Positions 34,680 through 45,600 of a stretch of DNA of 64,000 nt are shown piece after piece. Origin of the DNA: Kappaphycus alvarezii. Lineage: Eukaryota > Rhodophyta > Florideophyceae > Gigartinales > Solieriaceae. Made by a program: the position numbers and the translations under genes. Location of the stretch: assembly GCA_002205965.3 (NCBI GenBank), contig NADL03000067.1:372001-436000 (forward strand), written 5' to 3'. Numbering within the stretch: the first letter of the stretch is position 1; each line of letters starts with the position of its first letter. Below the pieces are notes generated by a model. That model saw nothing but the letters and a program-made list of their open reading frames with translations, did no database searches and was not told the origin of the DNA.

Positions 34680-37600
34680 TTGTGCAGCATGAGGGTGCAA
34701 CGTTGCAAAGGAATCAATGAAAATTTATGTTTGAATAAGGTGACTAATCTCCGCGTGTTCCGGGGTACCCCATGTTACTGACGCTGCGGACGGTGACCAG
34801 CTGGCTTTGCCAAACGTCCAATCTAGACGAGCATCCACTGCGATACATCGTGGCTGCGGGGTGTTTCTCAATGGCCTTGGTACATCGTTTTAGTGGTCGA
34901 TACTATATTGGCGAGCTTGAAAGGCGATTATGGGCAAAAACAGAAAGGGAGCTTTCAAAGAATTTCAATTCAAAGCTGTGTTTTACTGTTCTGTACTTGT
35001 AGTATGAAAAAATTTATTGGTGAATCTGTCTACTGAATTTAGTAAGGTTGGATACATTTTGGGCACAGTCGTGCTGTATTTTACAATGTTGCACTACTGT
35101 CTTGAATTGCACATCCATCCAGATCACGCCACTCAAGGATGATCTTTGTACAGTCGAAAAAAAATTTTAATTTAAAAATTACAGTATAATATAATGGATA
35201 GAGATTTAAATCATACCAAATCTCACCAACTCAGCCGCATTTCTTTTCTCAGTTGCAGTTTCATCGACGAAAGCCGTACGAAATTCTACTCTCGTGGACT
35301 GAGTGCACAACTGGAGGGCAGCGCTACTACGGTAAGTCGGTGCCATCTCAGCAGTCATTGTCGCATGAAACTAGTATTCGGTAGTTGTACTTTGCATGCG
35401 GCCGGCGGTTGAAAGTTCAGGTGCGACTGAGATTCACACACGTTACCACAGATGACAGGGAACCACCCCATGTTTGTCAGCAACTTGGCCAGTGGTTGTC
35501 AAGTTGCCCCGATCTGTCTTTTGTACCTCTCATCACGGCGTTGCACGAAAAGAATAAACGAGGACGACAGAATTGAGCAAGAAAGCCAGTGGTTGTGAGA
35601 TGACCACGACCTGTGTCACGCGCCTCCCGTTGCGGCGATGTACTGCGCCACTGCAATGGGCCAGGACGGCGGGATGGAAACAGGAAGAGTGGCATCACTA
35701 GTTCGTCATGTTGTGTTGTGCTCCCCACATGAATCCAACGAACATTGAGCAACCATGACTGGATTGCATTCATCTTCCCTCGCCTTGCAGCGCATATAGG
35801 TGGCCCAGTGGAAGAAAATTTGCGGGAGGATACGCTCAAAGGAAAATGGGAGATTAATCGCAGATTGAGCTGCCATCACTTGGACATGTGTTCAACATAA
35901 TATTTGACTGAAGCTCAGAAATGAAGGTAAAGAGAGAAAAACTTTGGCACCCTGGCCATGAGGTCCCCGATGAATGATGGCCACTCGTGAGAGGAACAAT
36001 GTGTAGAAAGATCAATCTTAGAGGCGTTTTTTGAGTTTCGTTGCCATGATTGCATCTGCTGCTTAGTGGTGACTGGGCGTGAAGATGCCCCCTGGAAAGA
36101 GGCTCTGTGTAGATGAAACACGGAGTGATTGTGGACCGGGAGGAGGGGCTACGGGCTCCCAGTAAGGTACTACCGTACAGTTCTGTACAGTACAGTACAG
36201 TACATGCACAGCCAGGAGCCCGGAGGGTATGTACTGTACATTGATTTACAGTCTCTGTACCGTACATGACATTGCCATCGCGAGGATACCACTTTCGGAG
36301 AGCAAAGCTCGAGAAAACATGTTGGGGTTTCCTTTTTTCTTCGTTGTTGGAGTGGGTGATGGTTCAGCCGTCGCCTGGAGATGTTGCTAGTCTTCTAGTG
36401 TAACCACTACCTGTATGGCTCAGGCTTTTGAACACATTAAAAAATTACCCCACCCCTTCTTCTTCTTTAATACAACTTCCAATTTTCCAAATTTTTTCAA
36501 GAAAGATTTTTATCAAGATACAGTTCTTGAGTGCTTTTAGGCTGTTCCCTGAAAAAATTTAAAGGGGGGTTATCTTTTGGAGTGTCCGCAAACCTGCATC
36601 ATGTAGATGGGCTACACCGCAGTAGACTAGAACACATCTCCAGGCGATGAACCATGCACCCACTTGAACAAAAAACCGTACGCACGGTAGTATATGCTAG
36701 TAGAAGCAAGTATTGAACAGTAACTGGTCTTGAAGGTGCCGGCAATGGGAGTTGTGATTGGGCTTCAGTGCGCTATTACAGTGCAGTGCAGTAAATTAAG
36801 AGTACATGTCGAGTACAGTGCTGTAATATTCAATACTGTACGGGCTAGGCTGTCCCGCTGGAAGCGCTGCAGTACAGTATTATTAGCGAAACGCTGCGAT
36901 AACAATGCAGTAAGATATTGTGCTGTATGCATTGATAGTAGGACATGTATGCAGTACAGGGTTGGTACGGTACCAACAGCAGTTTGCTCGCCAGAAAATC
37001 GGAACCAAGCATGCTTAGCAGTACAGTATGGCAACATGTCAGCGGTGCCATTTTGTACAATTATGGAGGTGGTAATCCTTACATCTACGAAGTCGACGAG
37101 AGAAAACGGCGTGGACCATTGGTTTTTATTGCAAATTCTGGAAACACAATCCACAACTGCAAATCTCACAATCCACAACTGCAAATTTTAAACTGGTGGT
37201 AATGAAACGACCACCATTGTGGCACCATAGGCGAAACTTTTAAAAACTCCATCCATGATCACATCAATACTTTTCCAATATGGCACATTTTCCCGTCATA
37301 ACGCATATCCAAAATACTGTCCTGTAAATAGATTTACAGTGTCCAGTTCTGTGTGCAGAGGATTTACTATAAAAAAAAAGTCAACAATAATATTGTCATA
37401 CAGCACTACAGCAGAGACATTGTCGCGGTGGCATTGACGCTTTGGGATGGTCCAGCAAGGATTCAAAACAAAAAAGTATCCATAACAAGTGACCAGCAAA
37501 TAAGGTGATGCCCCGCTGCGAAATGCCTGCCTTGCATAAAGTAAATCAGACCAAAAGAGGACCCCCTCTCTTCAGCACGTCCTTGATGACGATCCTCTTT

Positions 37601-37880
37601 TCTTTCTCAAATGAAACACTCAAAATGTGATACACTAAAGGACACCAGGAAACGGACCTTTATGGGATTTTTTTGTGGTGACGCATCACATCGACTCATT
37701 TCAATCGCTTGTGATGTACCCGAGTAAGCAAAAGATTCGCCGCATTCACCCAACATTTCGCTCACTGTCATCCGTGTCCACCACCCATAACCCATATCTC
37801 ACCCGCTGCCCAATCCGTTTAGTCCGCCTCCTCTTCAAATTAATAGCCCCTTACTCTTCAACCTCCGACACATCACCACC
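34680..37880. other. Gene-poor stretch with TGTAC-motif clusters
   Basis: No recognised gene was found. Paired opposite frames such as 36730-37191 (plus) and 36765-37184 (minus) arise from palindromic TGTAC-rich DNA. Dense TACTGTAC/GTACAGTA motifs occur at 36165-36265 and 36770-37030. A 17-bp palindrome lies at 36961-36977. A direct repeat CACAATCCACAACTGCAAAT occurs at 37145 and 37167. The minus frame 35477-35839 is open for 120 codons but unrecognised. Confidence 0.45.
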
Positions 37881-37902
37881 GCCAATGCAGCCCAACCTGC
37901 CG

Positions 37903-37909
37903 TATATAA
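37903..37909 (+). promoter_or_regulatory. Candidate TATA box
   Basis: TATATAA stands about 100 bp upstream of ATG 38001 and 150 bp upstream of ATG 38059. A pyrimidine-rich run (CACTCTTTTCTCTCC) that could hold the start site follows it. This is inferred from position only. Confidence 0.5.
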
Positions 37910-38058
37910 CCCAATCTCCGCCTGCACTCTTTTCTCTCCACCAACATCGCCGGTCCTTCCATCCTCCCAACAGCCACTACCAACCAAAGCACACACCACG
38001 ATGTCCCCGCCCGACTCACTAGCACCCCTCACCCTCCCCTCCCTCTCCCTCGAGACCC

Positions 38059-38907
38059 ATGCCTCTCAAGCCCGTCTCCAAACATTCTCCACCGTCTCAC
38101 CCTCGCGATCCCGCCGACTATCTCCCATACGACGTGCCGCCCACCGAACACGTTGTCCTCGATGTGAATCTGTCCCCCACGTCCAAAATACCACTTTCTC
38201 CTGTCTCCTCTGTTGATTCTCTACCCTGTACGCTCAACGCCAAACCGGCCGTCAAATCAAACATCGGCTGCACTATTGCGGCGTGTGGAATGCTGCTTCC
38301 TGTCGGATGCTTTGCGCTTGCATATGGTGCCGTAGTTGAGCCTGCGGTGATGATGGGCTTGAGGCTTGGGTATCGCGGTTTGTTTTATATAGTATGGTAC
38401 ATTTGATGTGATGTTGGAGAGTGAATGATGGTGATTGATGACATCATGAAACTGGTTCTGAACTGCGGTTGAATGCAGTGGTTGGTTTACTTTGTGCTGG
38501 CGCTCTGCGCGCAGTGGCTGGCGGGGTCGATGGTGAAGACGTGTGAGGGATTGGAGATGGCCTCGAATCTGAATGTAGCGAGTGCGGCTGCACTGTTGTC
38601 TCTACACGCTGCCAACTTGAGGGTGCGGAGGGCAAGAGTGCAGGACGAGGTTGGTTGCGCACCTTGCGTGTTGGTGACCGGAATGGAGAAAAGGGGGAGG
38701 AGTTGGAAAGTATGGTCATTTCCTGGAGTTGTGCCACATGTTCCATTGGGAGGATTGGGGCGGATCGTTGCTTTCCGCGCGCAGCCTGTCGGGACAGGCT
38801 GTCGCATCTTTTTTCTTATTTTGTTTGATGGCAGTAGAGGATATTCGGCACTGGGACATTTTCTGAATAACCGGGTAAAGCTTATTGTAAACAGTTTCAT
38901 AATATGA
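38059..38907 (+). CDS. Candidate membrane protein gene, possibly with one 87-nt intron
   Basis: The frame from ATG 38059 gives a Pro-rich N-terminus (DPADYLPYDVPPTEHVVLDV), then hydrophobic segments (CTIAACGMLLPVGCFALAY and a second near 38380). It stops at 38404. The same frame reopens at 38473 with WLVYFVLALCAQWLAGSMV and runs to a stop at 38905-38907. A GT-AG intron at 38392-38478 (87 nt, a multiple of 3) would remove the intervening stops and fuse the hydrophobic pieces into one membrane segment. The first ATG after the TATA box, at 38001, is in another frame (71 codons); a one-base shift near 38050 would join it. Total length would be about 250 codons. I recognise no family. Alternatives are two short unrelated frames or a single-exon 115-codon protein. 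Confidence 0.4.
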
Positions 38908-38909
38908 AA

Positions 38910-40090
38910 TGTTTTTCCGGACAAATTTCGAAGAATCTAGAGATTTTCCGATGGCGGTAATTTATCGGCGAAAGGTTACTGTACTGAGTACATCGCTTGG
39001 CCGCACTACCAGGAGCTTACACGCGATTGCTGTGGTTTGCGTTGGTGCCAGCACAGCGACTAGTCTGGAGCACCTCCTCAATTCTGGAACTGTGAAAGTG
39101 CTACAGGCTGCATTTGCGCCACTCCCCGATGACCCGGTAATTTCGCAGTGCAGACGATAGGTTGATGCCCTGCCCCTGGACCAGCGGTAATTATCGCTCA
39201 ATGTTTGCCGGATTTAAACTTTGAACGAGACAGTTGGTTGTGTCTGGGTATTTTCTCGACAATGCCCACTGCCGACGTGCATCAAAAGTTACACCACAGT
39301 GATTATTGAGGCACTTGTGCTTCGCTAGGGCACCCGAGTGCTTGATACCGTGCCTGCAGTACGAGTAATGAAAGTACAGCTGCAGCACGGTACAGTCCAT
39401 TATGGACAGTACAGCCTTATTTTGTTTAATTTCAGAGATGCTTGGGGTAGGTTGGAATAGAGTTGCATTACAGTTGCAACCCAACCCGCAAACACTATCG
39501 ACTTTCAAACCTTTGAAAAAAGTTGAAATATGCGCTGTACAGCTCTGTATCATACTACTGTATAGTTTATATCGCGGAAAGCAACAATTTTATCATTACA
39601 GATTGCTGCACAGTACCGCTACATGTGGTCCACTCTTGCACAGTGCAGTAGGACTGTATCATATAACCTGTATAGTGCTGCACCGTTGACATCTTGGGTG
39701 GCACATTGTGGGCGTCACAAATAGCCCGCCATCCTGCGGGCAGTGCTTTCACATTTCCAGAAAGATCACACGTGTAGGTAAATTTCGAATATTTTCAACG
39801 AGCCTCTTGATAATTCAATTTTATTTATCCGTTTCCAACTCTTCTTGGAAGCGCCGTCGTCGTTTGAATCCTCCACCCCACGGGTATCCTCACCGGTGCC
39901 GATCGCAACCTACATCACTAAATCAGAACCGTTGAGCGCAGTACATATGTGCAGTGCACCACTCAACACCCCACACTTTGCATCGCATCGACCTTCATCC
40001 TCAATCTCGATTACCTGCATCATTCCGGCATTCCGGTAAGCATTACGCCCATCTCCACTTTCCGTACTCCCTCCGCCCAAAGCCAAGCCG
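38910..40090. other. Upstream region of the oligopeptidase gene
   Basis: No gene was recognised. It carries many TACTGTAC/GTACAG-type motifs at 39355-39680. A C-rich stretch lies just upstream of the oligopeptidase start. No clear TATA box was found. Confidence 0.4.
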
Positions 40091-40148
40091 CATGTCGTGT
40101 CCAGAGGACACTCATTCAAACTTAGCTTTACCGTATCGTGCACTCAGA

Positions 40149-42423
40149 ATGGCAACCCCCAACTCTCCCACCACCCCTCCCGCCCCACATCCTCTCAACC
40201 GCATTGCCATTGCCATCGTGTATCCGCTTTCGCCACAGTCACAGGTCTCGTGGTTCGCCGTTTTTACCCGTGGACCTGTTCGCTCTACTCCTCCCACCCC
40301 TATTGAAGAGAATACCGAAATTCTTTTCGGCAAGGTGCAGGGCAGGAATCATGGCGATGAAGAGCTCTTGATGGATCCTCCCATAGTACGTTATGATCCG
40401 TACTTTTGGATGCGTGATGACGACCGCAAGCGTCAAGATGTCTTGCAACATTTGCGTGAGGAGAACAAGTATACCAATTACATGACCTGCGGCAGTACCC
40501 AGAGATTTGCTTCGAGACTGTACCGCGAGTTGTTGACCCACTTTATGGAGACTGATGTTACTGTGCCGGCAAAGGACGGTAGCTGGGTCTACTACACGAG
40601 GACCGAGAAGGGGAAGAGCTACAAAATGTTCTGCAGGAAAAAGGCAGATCAAAACGGACAAGGTGTTGGTGACGAGCATATCATTCTGGATATGAACCTT
40701 TTGGCAAAGGGTCAGCCTCAGTGTGACGTCAGCACAGCAAAGATATCTCCGGACGGCAATGTCTTGGCCTTCTCTGTCGATTTCGTCGGTTACGAAACCT
40801 ACGAGATTCGTTTCATCAATTTGACCACCGGGAATACTTGCAGGACGTTATCAAAGGTACAACCGGAAATTTGGAGTGGGGTAAGGAAGGAAAACAAGTC
40901 TACTATCAGACTTTCGACGACGCTCACCGCCCTGGAAAGTATGGAGCCATATGATGAACAGTGCTGCAACTGCGACAGAACAGGTAGACGATGTTTGTTT
41001 GTACACTGAAAACAATCCCGAGTTCAACTTGTACGTGTCCAAGAGCAATTCACGCAGATTCATCTTTCTCAGCTCGTACGCCAGCACGGTTTCAGAGCAT
41101 CGTTTCATCGACCTTGACAACAAGGAGGCGGGTGTCCGTCTGTTCCAGGAGCGTAAGCCAGACGTTTTGTACGATATTTCTCATGCCAAGGATGACACGT
41201 TTTACATTGTAACCAATAGTGATGGGGCCACTAACTTTAAGCTCATGATGACAGACGTCAGTGACACAACCAAATGGCAGGAGTTGATGCCGTACAATCC
41301 AGACAGAAAGATAGACGCTGTGTCATGTTTCAAAGAATTTGCGGCAGTCAGTGGTAGGGAGGCTGGCTATCGTGAGATATGGATCATGCCGGATCATAAT
41401 CCGTCCAAAATGTACAAGCTGCCCTTAGAGGAAGCTGCCCACGTGGTGTGGAGCGGCACAAATCTGGAATACGATACACCGGCATTCAGGTTCACTTACT
41501 CGTCACTAACGACACCAACTCAGTATTTTGACTACAATATCAAGGAAAAGAAAAGCAAACTGCTCAAAGAAACCGAGGTCCCTGAATACGACAGATCCAA
41601 GTATAAGACCGAAAGGATTGAGGCTAAGAGTACGGACGGAACAGTTGTACCCATGTCACTCGTATACAACGCAAGCGCGGTGTCCGCAGATGGCCCCAAC
41701 CGAGTTCATTTATACGGGTATGGGTCCTATGAGATTTCCATCGATCCTGCCTTCTCAATGGTACGTCTTCCGCTTCTGGATCGCGGAGTGATTTACGCAA
41801 TTGCTCATATCAGAGGTGGGGGTGAGTTTGGAAGAGGCTGGTACGAGGCCGCGCGCTTTGAAACAAAGAAGAAAACTTTTGAGGACTTTTGCGCGTGTGC
41901 CGAGAAACTCGTCAAGGACAAGAGGACGACTCCGGAACTAATGTCCATAGAAGGTCGTTCCGCGGGGGGATTACTCATGGGAGCGGTAATGAACATGCGT
42001 CCAGATTTGTTCAAGGCAGTGATTGCGGGTGTGCCGTTTGTTGATGTGTTGAATACGATGTCGGACCCGACTATTCCATTAACAACGGGAGAATGGCAGG
42101 AATGGGGCAACCCCCATCAGAGAAAGTATTACGATGCCATCAGTGAGTACTGCCCTTACACAAACGTTGGGAAGAAACCTTATCCTGCGGTGTTGATTTT
42201 GGCTGGACTGCACGACCCGCGGGTGATGTACTCAGAGCCGGCAAAGTGGGCGGCGAAACTGAGAAAATACTCGACGAGCGGTGAACCTATTCTGCTGAAG
42301 GTGGACATGTCAAGTGGGCACTTTTCTGCGTCTGATAGGTACAGGAACCTCAAGGAGAGGTCTTTTGAGCTCGCTTGGTTGTTGCGGCAGGTCGGGGCGC
42401 CCGATGACCATGTCGGGCATTAA
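40149..42423 (+). CDS. Oligopeptidase B (S9A prolyl-oligopeptidase family), with two one-base frame breaks
   Basis: This is a serine peptidase of family S9A that cuts short peptides after Arg or Lys. The propeller part starts with DPYFWMRDDDRKRQDVLQHL. The catalytic domain holds YGYGSYEISIDPAFS, IRGGGEFGRGWYE and GRSAGG (Ser codon 41959). It also has GLHDPRV (Asp 42214) and SSGHFS (His 42319), so the full catalytic triad is present. Length is about 758 residues, slightly more than usual, because of an N-terminal extension. ATG 40149 (context AGAATGG) is chosen; ATG 40092 is an in-frame alternative. Two single-base losses break the frame: at the GGG run 40830-40832 and at the AAA run 40936-40938. 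Between them 36 codons continue the expected sequence in the third frame (LEWGKEGKQVYYQTFDDAHR). The first long frame ends at 41009 and the last runs from 40951. Both breaks sit in short homopolymers, so sequencing error is as likely as true inactivation. No introns are seen. Confidence 0.93.
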
Positions 42424-42738
42424 CAATGGCGACTATGAGGTTGGACGCAAGGCACTGCGTGACTTGGGTACCGAGAGATGTCGAGATCCTGTGGAGGTGA
42501 TGATGGGTTGAGTAAAGGCATGCTAACTAAGCGACACGCGCAAGGTATTCAGGATAAGGCAACGGTAGTAGTTGTAAAGGGCCAAGTATTAAAATTAGCA
42601 TAGATTGCCATTGATGACAAGTGAGTTTACCCGTCCTGACTAGAGGCTAGTTGACCCACGACACGGGGCGAAAGTAGACTCGAGCTCCTTCTGGCTTGAC
42701 GTCTTTCTCCGGCATTGAACCCAATAGTGCTCCTCCCC

Positions 42739-42933
42739 ATGCTACAAATAAATGCAACACGACACAAAAACAAGGTGATGTGCAACCGCTGCAGTGCAAC
42801 GAACTATACGAGGATCAGTAGGCTATGCAAGGACTGCTGTGGTGATGGCAACACCGACAGCCAACAAGAATGCAAACTTTGCGGCCTTCCTAAATTGAAC
42901 CAGCGCCAGAGGAAACGCCAGCCCTTCTTTTGA
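42739..42933 (+). CDS. Small cysteine-rich (zinc-finger-like) protein, candidate
   Basis: From ATG 42739 (or 42778) the frame encodes 64 (or 51) codons with three CxxC pairs: CNRC, CKDC and CKLC. They are spaced as in small zinc-binding domains and followed by a basic tail (LNQRQRKRQPFF). It lies 300 bp downstream of the oligopeptidase gene on the same strand. I do not recognise the family. The minus frame 42804-43163 overlaps it and is probably a shadow. A part of a longer spliced gene is possible. Confidence 0.35.
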   Translation: MLQINATRHKNKVMCNRCSATNYTRISRLCKDCCGDGNTDSQQECKLCGLPKLNQRQRKRQPFF

Positions 42934-42939
42934 CTCTTC

Positions 42940-44640
42940 TGTGGAGCGATGTCAGTTTTGCGCCGTCGGTCGAGTTCATGCAAGACAAACTGAGCCACTA
43001 GTGCTCGGAGGGCGGCCTGAGAGGCACGCGGAGGCTCTGGCGAAGAGTTTGGTCTTAGCAACATTCGCATGGGCTTCACTGACTGTGAGGACGGGAAAAG
43101 AGGGTTCGAAGAGAAGGAATGGAAAAGGTGGGTGAGAGAAGGGACAAACGCTGTGGATTGCATGATAAGATGGGAGTCAGGAGGGATAACGCGAGGGAAA
43201 CGCTTGTGGGTGTGGTGTGGAGGAAATGGCGGAGGGCTGAAGGGGTGGTGGCGCTAGGAACCTTTGAGTTGTTGCAGTCAAGTGAGCGCGCTGGAGAGTG
43301 TGTAGTAGGAGACGCGGTTGTTTAGTACATAAGTATGCAAGTCAATACTGCGGTGGAGGAAACACTTTGCCGGTTGAGCGAGTGGCACATGTTTGGCATC
43401 GAGATGGGATTGAGATTGTTTTCAATAAAACTGATGTGCTTTAGTGCTCACAAGCACTCTCTTGTATCTGGTTGGCTGGTTTTAGCGAAGGCGCTGTCTC
43501 TGCAACACATGTTCATCAGCATAAATTGTGAAAATTTAAATTTTTATCCCTGGTGTAGGAAAGAGCGTAATACATACCACAAACGTGTACTGTAAGCATC
43601 CTATTTTGTACAGCAGTTTGTGTCGTAGGTTCCACCATTCCTTGTCGAACAGGGGCTTTCATGCAAATATTTGCGGACAAGAGCCCTGGATAGAATAAAT
43701 ACCCCACCCCTTCACAGCTAGACTAGCCCCACTCATTGCATAATTTTGCAATTTCATTAGTTCGCAACACCCCATCTGGCTTAGCTTTATCGGCATTCTT
43801 TCAACTTGCACCTTACTGAAAGATATCAACCTTGCTGACTCATCCTTTCAAGATCGGGGCATCGGTCACACTGCTCAGTATCAGCAATCAGCTACTGTAA
43901 GGGGTGAAACAGGGTGCAGCCTAGAGCGCCTTACTAGTACTCTAGTGCTAGCACACAAACGCAACAGTGACGGCACTACAGAGTATTTTTTAGTCACAGG
44001 ACCCGCACATTTCTAACGTGCGACATAGCAAGTTCATTTTCCTGAGCAAAAGCAACTCGCTGGATAAAAGCTTTCAGGAGCCAGGAACGCGACTTGATGC
44101 CTTGATTGCAACCGCGCGTCCCTTTCAGCTATAGCGGAATCACCCTTTCTGCCGCTCAAATTTCCTTCAAACGGCCAGCAATCTTGGTTTCCCGTGGATC
44201 TAGCTTTGTGGTGCGAGCCGATTTCATCTAGTACAATATAGCAACTGACACTATTCACGTGAGCACTATACACAACCATGCCTCTCACCAACATCACTGG
44301 GCCTTCGATCAAGCCAATCATATGCCCTTACAGTGTAACCATCCTAGCTCTGTGTAGTGCAGCCCATCCTCGTAGGATTTGAGGTGCCGTAATATCGCTC
44401 CATTAACACCCCACACATTTCGCTTGGAACATATCATACGTACATAGTGACCCCGCCGCAGACTATTGCACTACACCTCCCCCAACTTGCTTACGTGTCT
44501 TGTCCATTCAAGAACACACACGTGACGCAAATCCTTCAAATCTTGAACACACCTCACTGTCAAAAACACATACTCTCTACGCTATCTCAAAATCCGTAAC
44601 TTGCTTTCTGCTCCCTGTCATGCTGACTTGCTGTAAAATA
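42940..44640. other. Intergenic stretch, no recognised gene
   Basis: The frame 43335-43595 (86 codons from ATG) and the minus frame 44034-44321 show no domain. A TATA-like AATAAATACCCC near 43695 is followed by a C-rich run but no long frame. Confidence 0.4.
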
Positions 44641-45600
44641 CACTGTGTTAGGGAAAAATGCGATTAATTACCAGAGCGCCCGAATGCAGTTTCCACAGTT
44701 CGCTTCAGGTACGGGGAGATGATGCCAATTCCGTACACCAGCTTCTGTGCTCGGTAGGGTAAATGCGGTAGTTTACTTAATTAGGGTTTGCGCAAAATGG
44801 TTGTAGTTTACTTAATTTTCTGATAAGCGCTCAGTGGGGTTGGTTTACGTACTGCGGATGGTGTAAGGTGTCATCAGCACACTGGAGCATCATGCTGCGC
44901 AGGCACCTCGGTCTCCCAGTCTACACAGACTCGGTGCCATTGAAATGCCACCACTGCCAGCAGGACATGGATGTCCACGGTGACCATGCCGCCGACCGCT
45001 GCGTCTCAGAGTTCGGGCGCATTCACCGCCACAACTCCGTTCGCAATGTATTCGCGTGGCACGTGTTCCGTGCCGCCGGCCTTGACTACGAGTTCGAAGC
45101 TGAGAATCTCCTCCCCGGGACGGACTACAGGCCCGCTGACATTCTCCTCGTGCATCCCCCCGTGACACTGAACCTGCCCTACCAGACCGACCCATTGCAT
45201 GTGACGTCGCCGTCACGTCTCCGTTCAAGCAGACCTCCATCACCAAAGCGACGCAAGTCGCCGGTGGGGCTGCCGCCCTCATGCACCATCGCAAGATCCA
45301 GGACCTACAGCACAAGCTGTCAAGGCGCCTGGTCCCCCCTCTCTGCCCTCCCGGGACCCAGGTTTCCGATTCCAACCTCTGGTCTTCGACTCCCTCGGTG
45401 TCCCTTCTCCGGATACTGCATTATTTATCGAAGAGGTTGTGCCACGTGTAGCCACGAAATGCCACACCTCGGACGCTACGATTCGCACACGCATCTACCA
45501 GCGTATCAGTTGCACTTTGTGGTCGTCGGTGGCTATGGCCATCATATCGCGGGCCCACTGCACGTGACCGATGTGGTCCATCCAGTTAGCTCGTAACTGA
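44640..45600 (+). mobile_element. RLE-type retroelement C-terminal zinc-finger and endonuclease domain (copy 5)
   Basis: The frame 44868-45596 opens with HWSIMLRRHLGLPVYTDS, then the zinc-binding CHHCQQDMDVHGDHAADRC, RHNSVRNVFAWHVF and LLPGTDYRPADILLVHPP. Past about 45190 the family sequence continues in another frame: DVAVTSPFKQTSITKATQVA, then FQPLVFDSLGVPSPDTALF and RIYQRIS. That order (HW..LGLP, CxxC..GDH..C, RHN, LLPGxxxRPADI, DVxVxSP, FxPLVxxSLG, QRxS) is the known C-terminal half of this reverse transcriptase family. The 242-codon frame is therefore only partly genuine. RT motifs upstream are not visible. Just upstream GTAGTTTACTTAATT occurs twice (44768 and 44803). Confidence 0.78.

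Noticed and set aside
36730-37191. 153-codon plus frame and 139-codon minus frame over the same DNA
   Set aside because: They mirror each other across TGTAC-rich palindromic sequence, which lacks stops on both strands for composition reasons. No domain is present.
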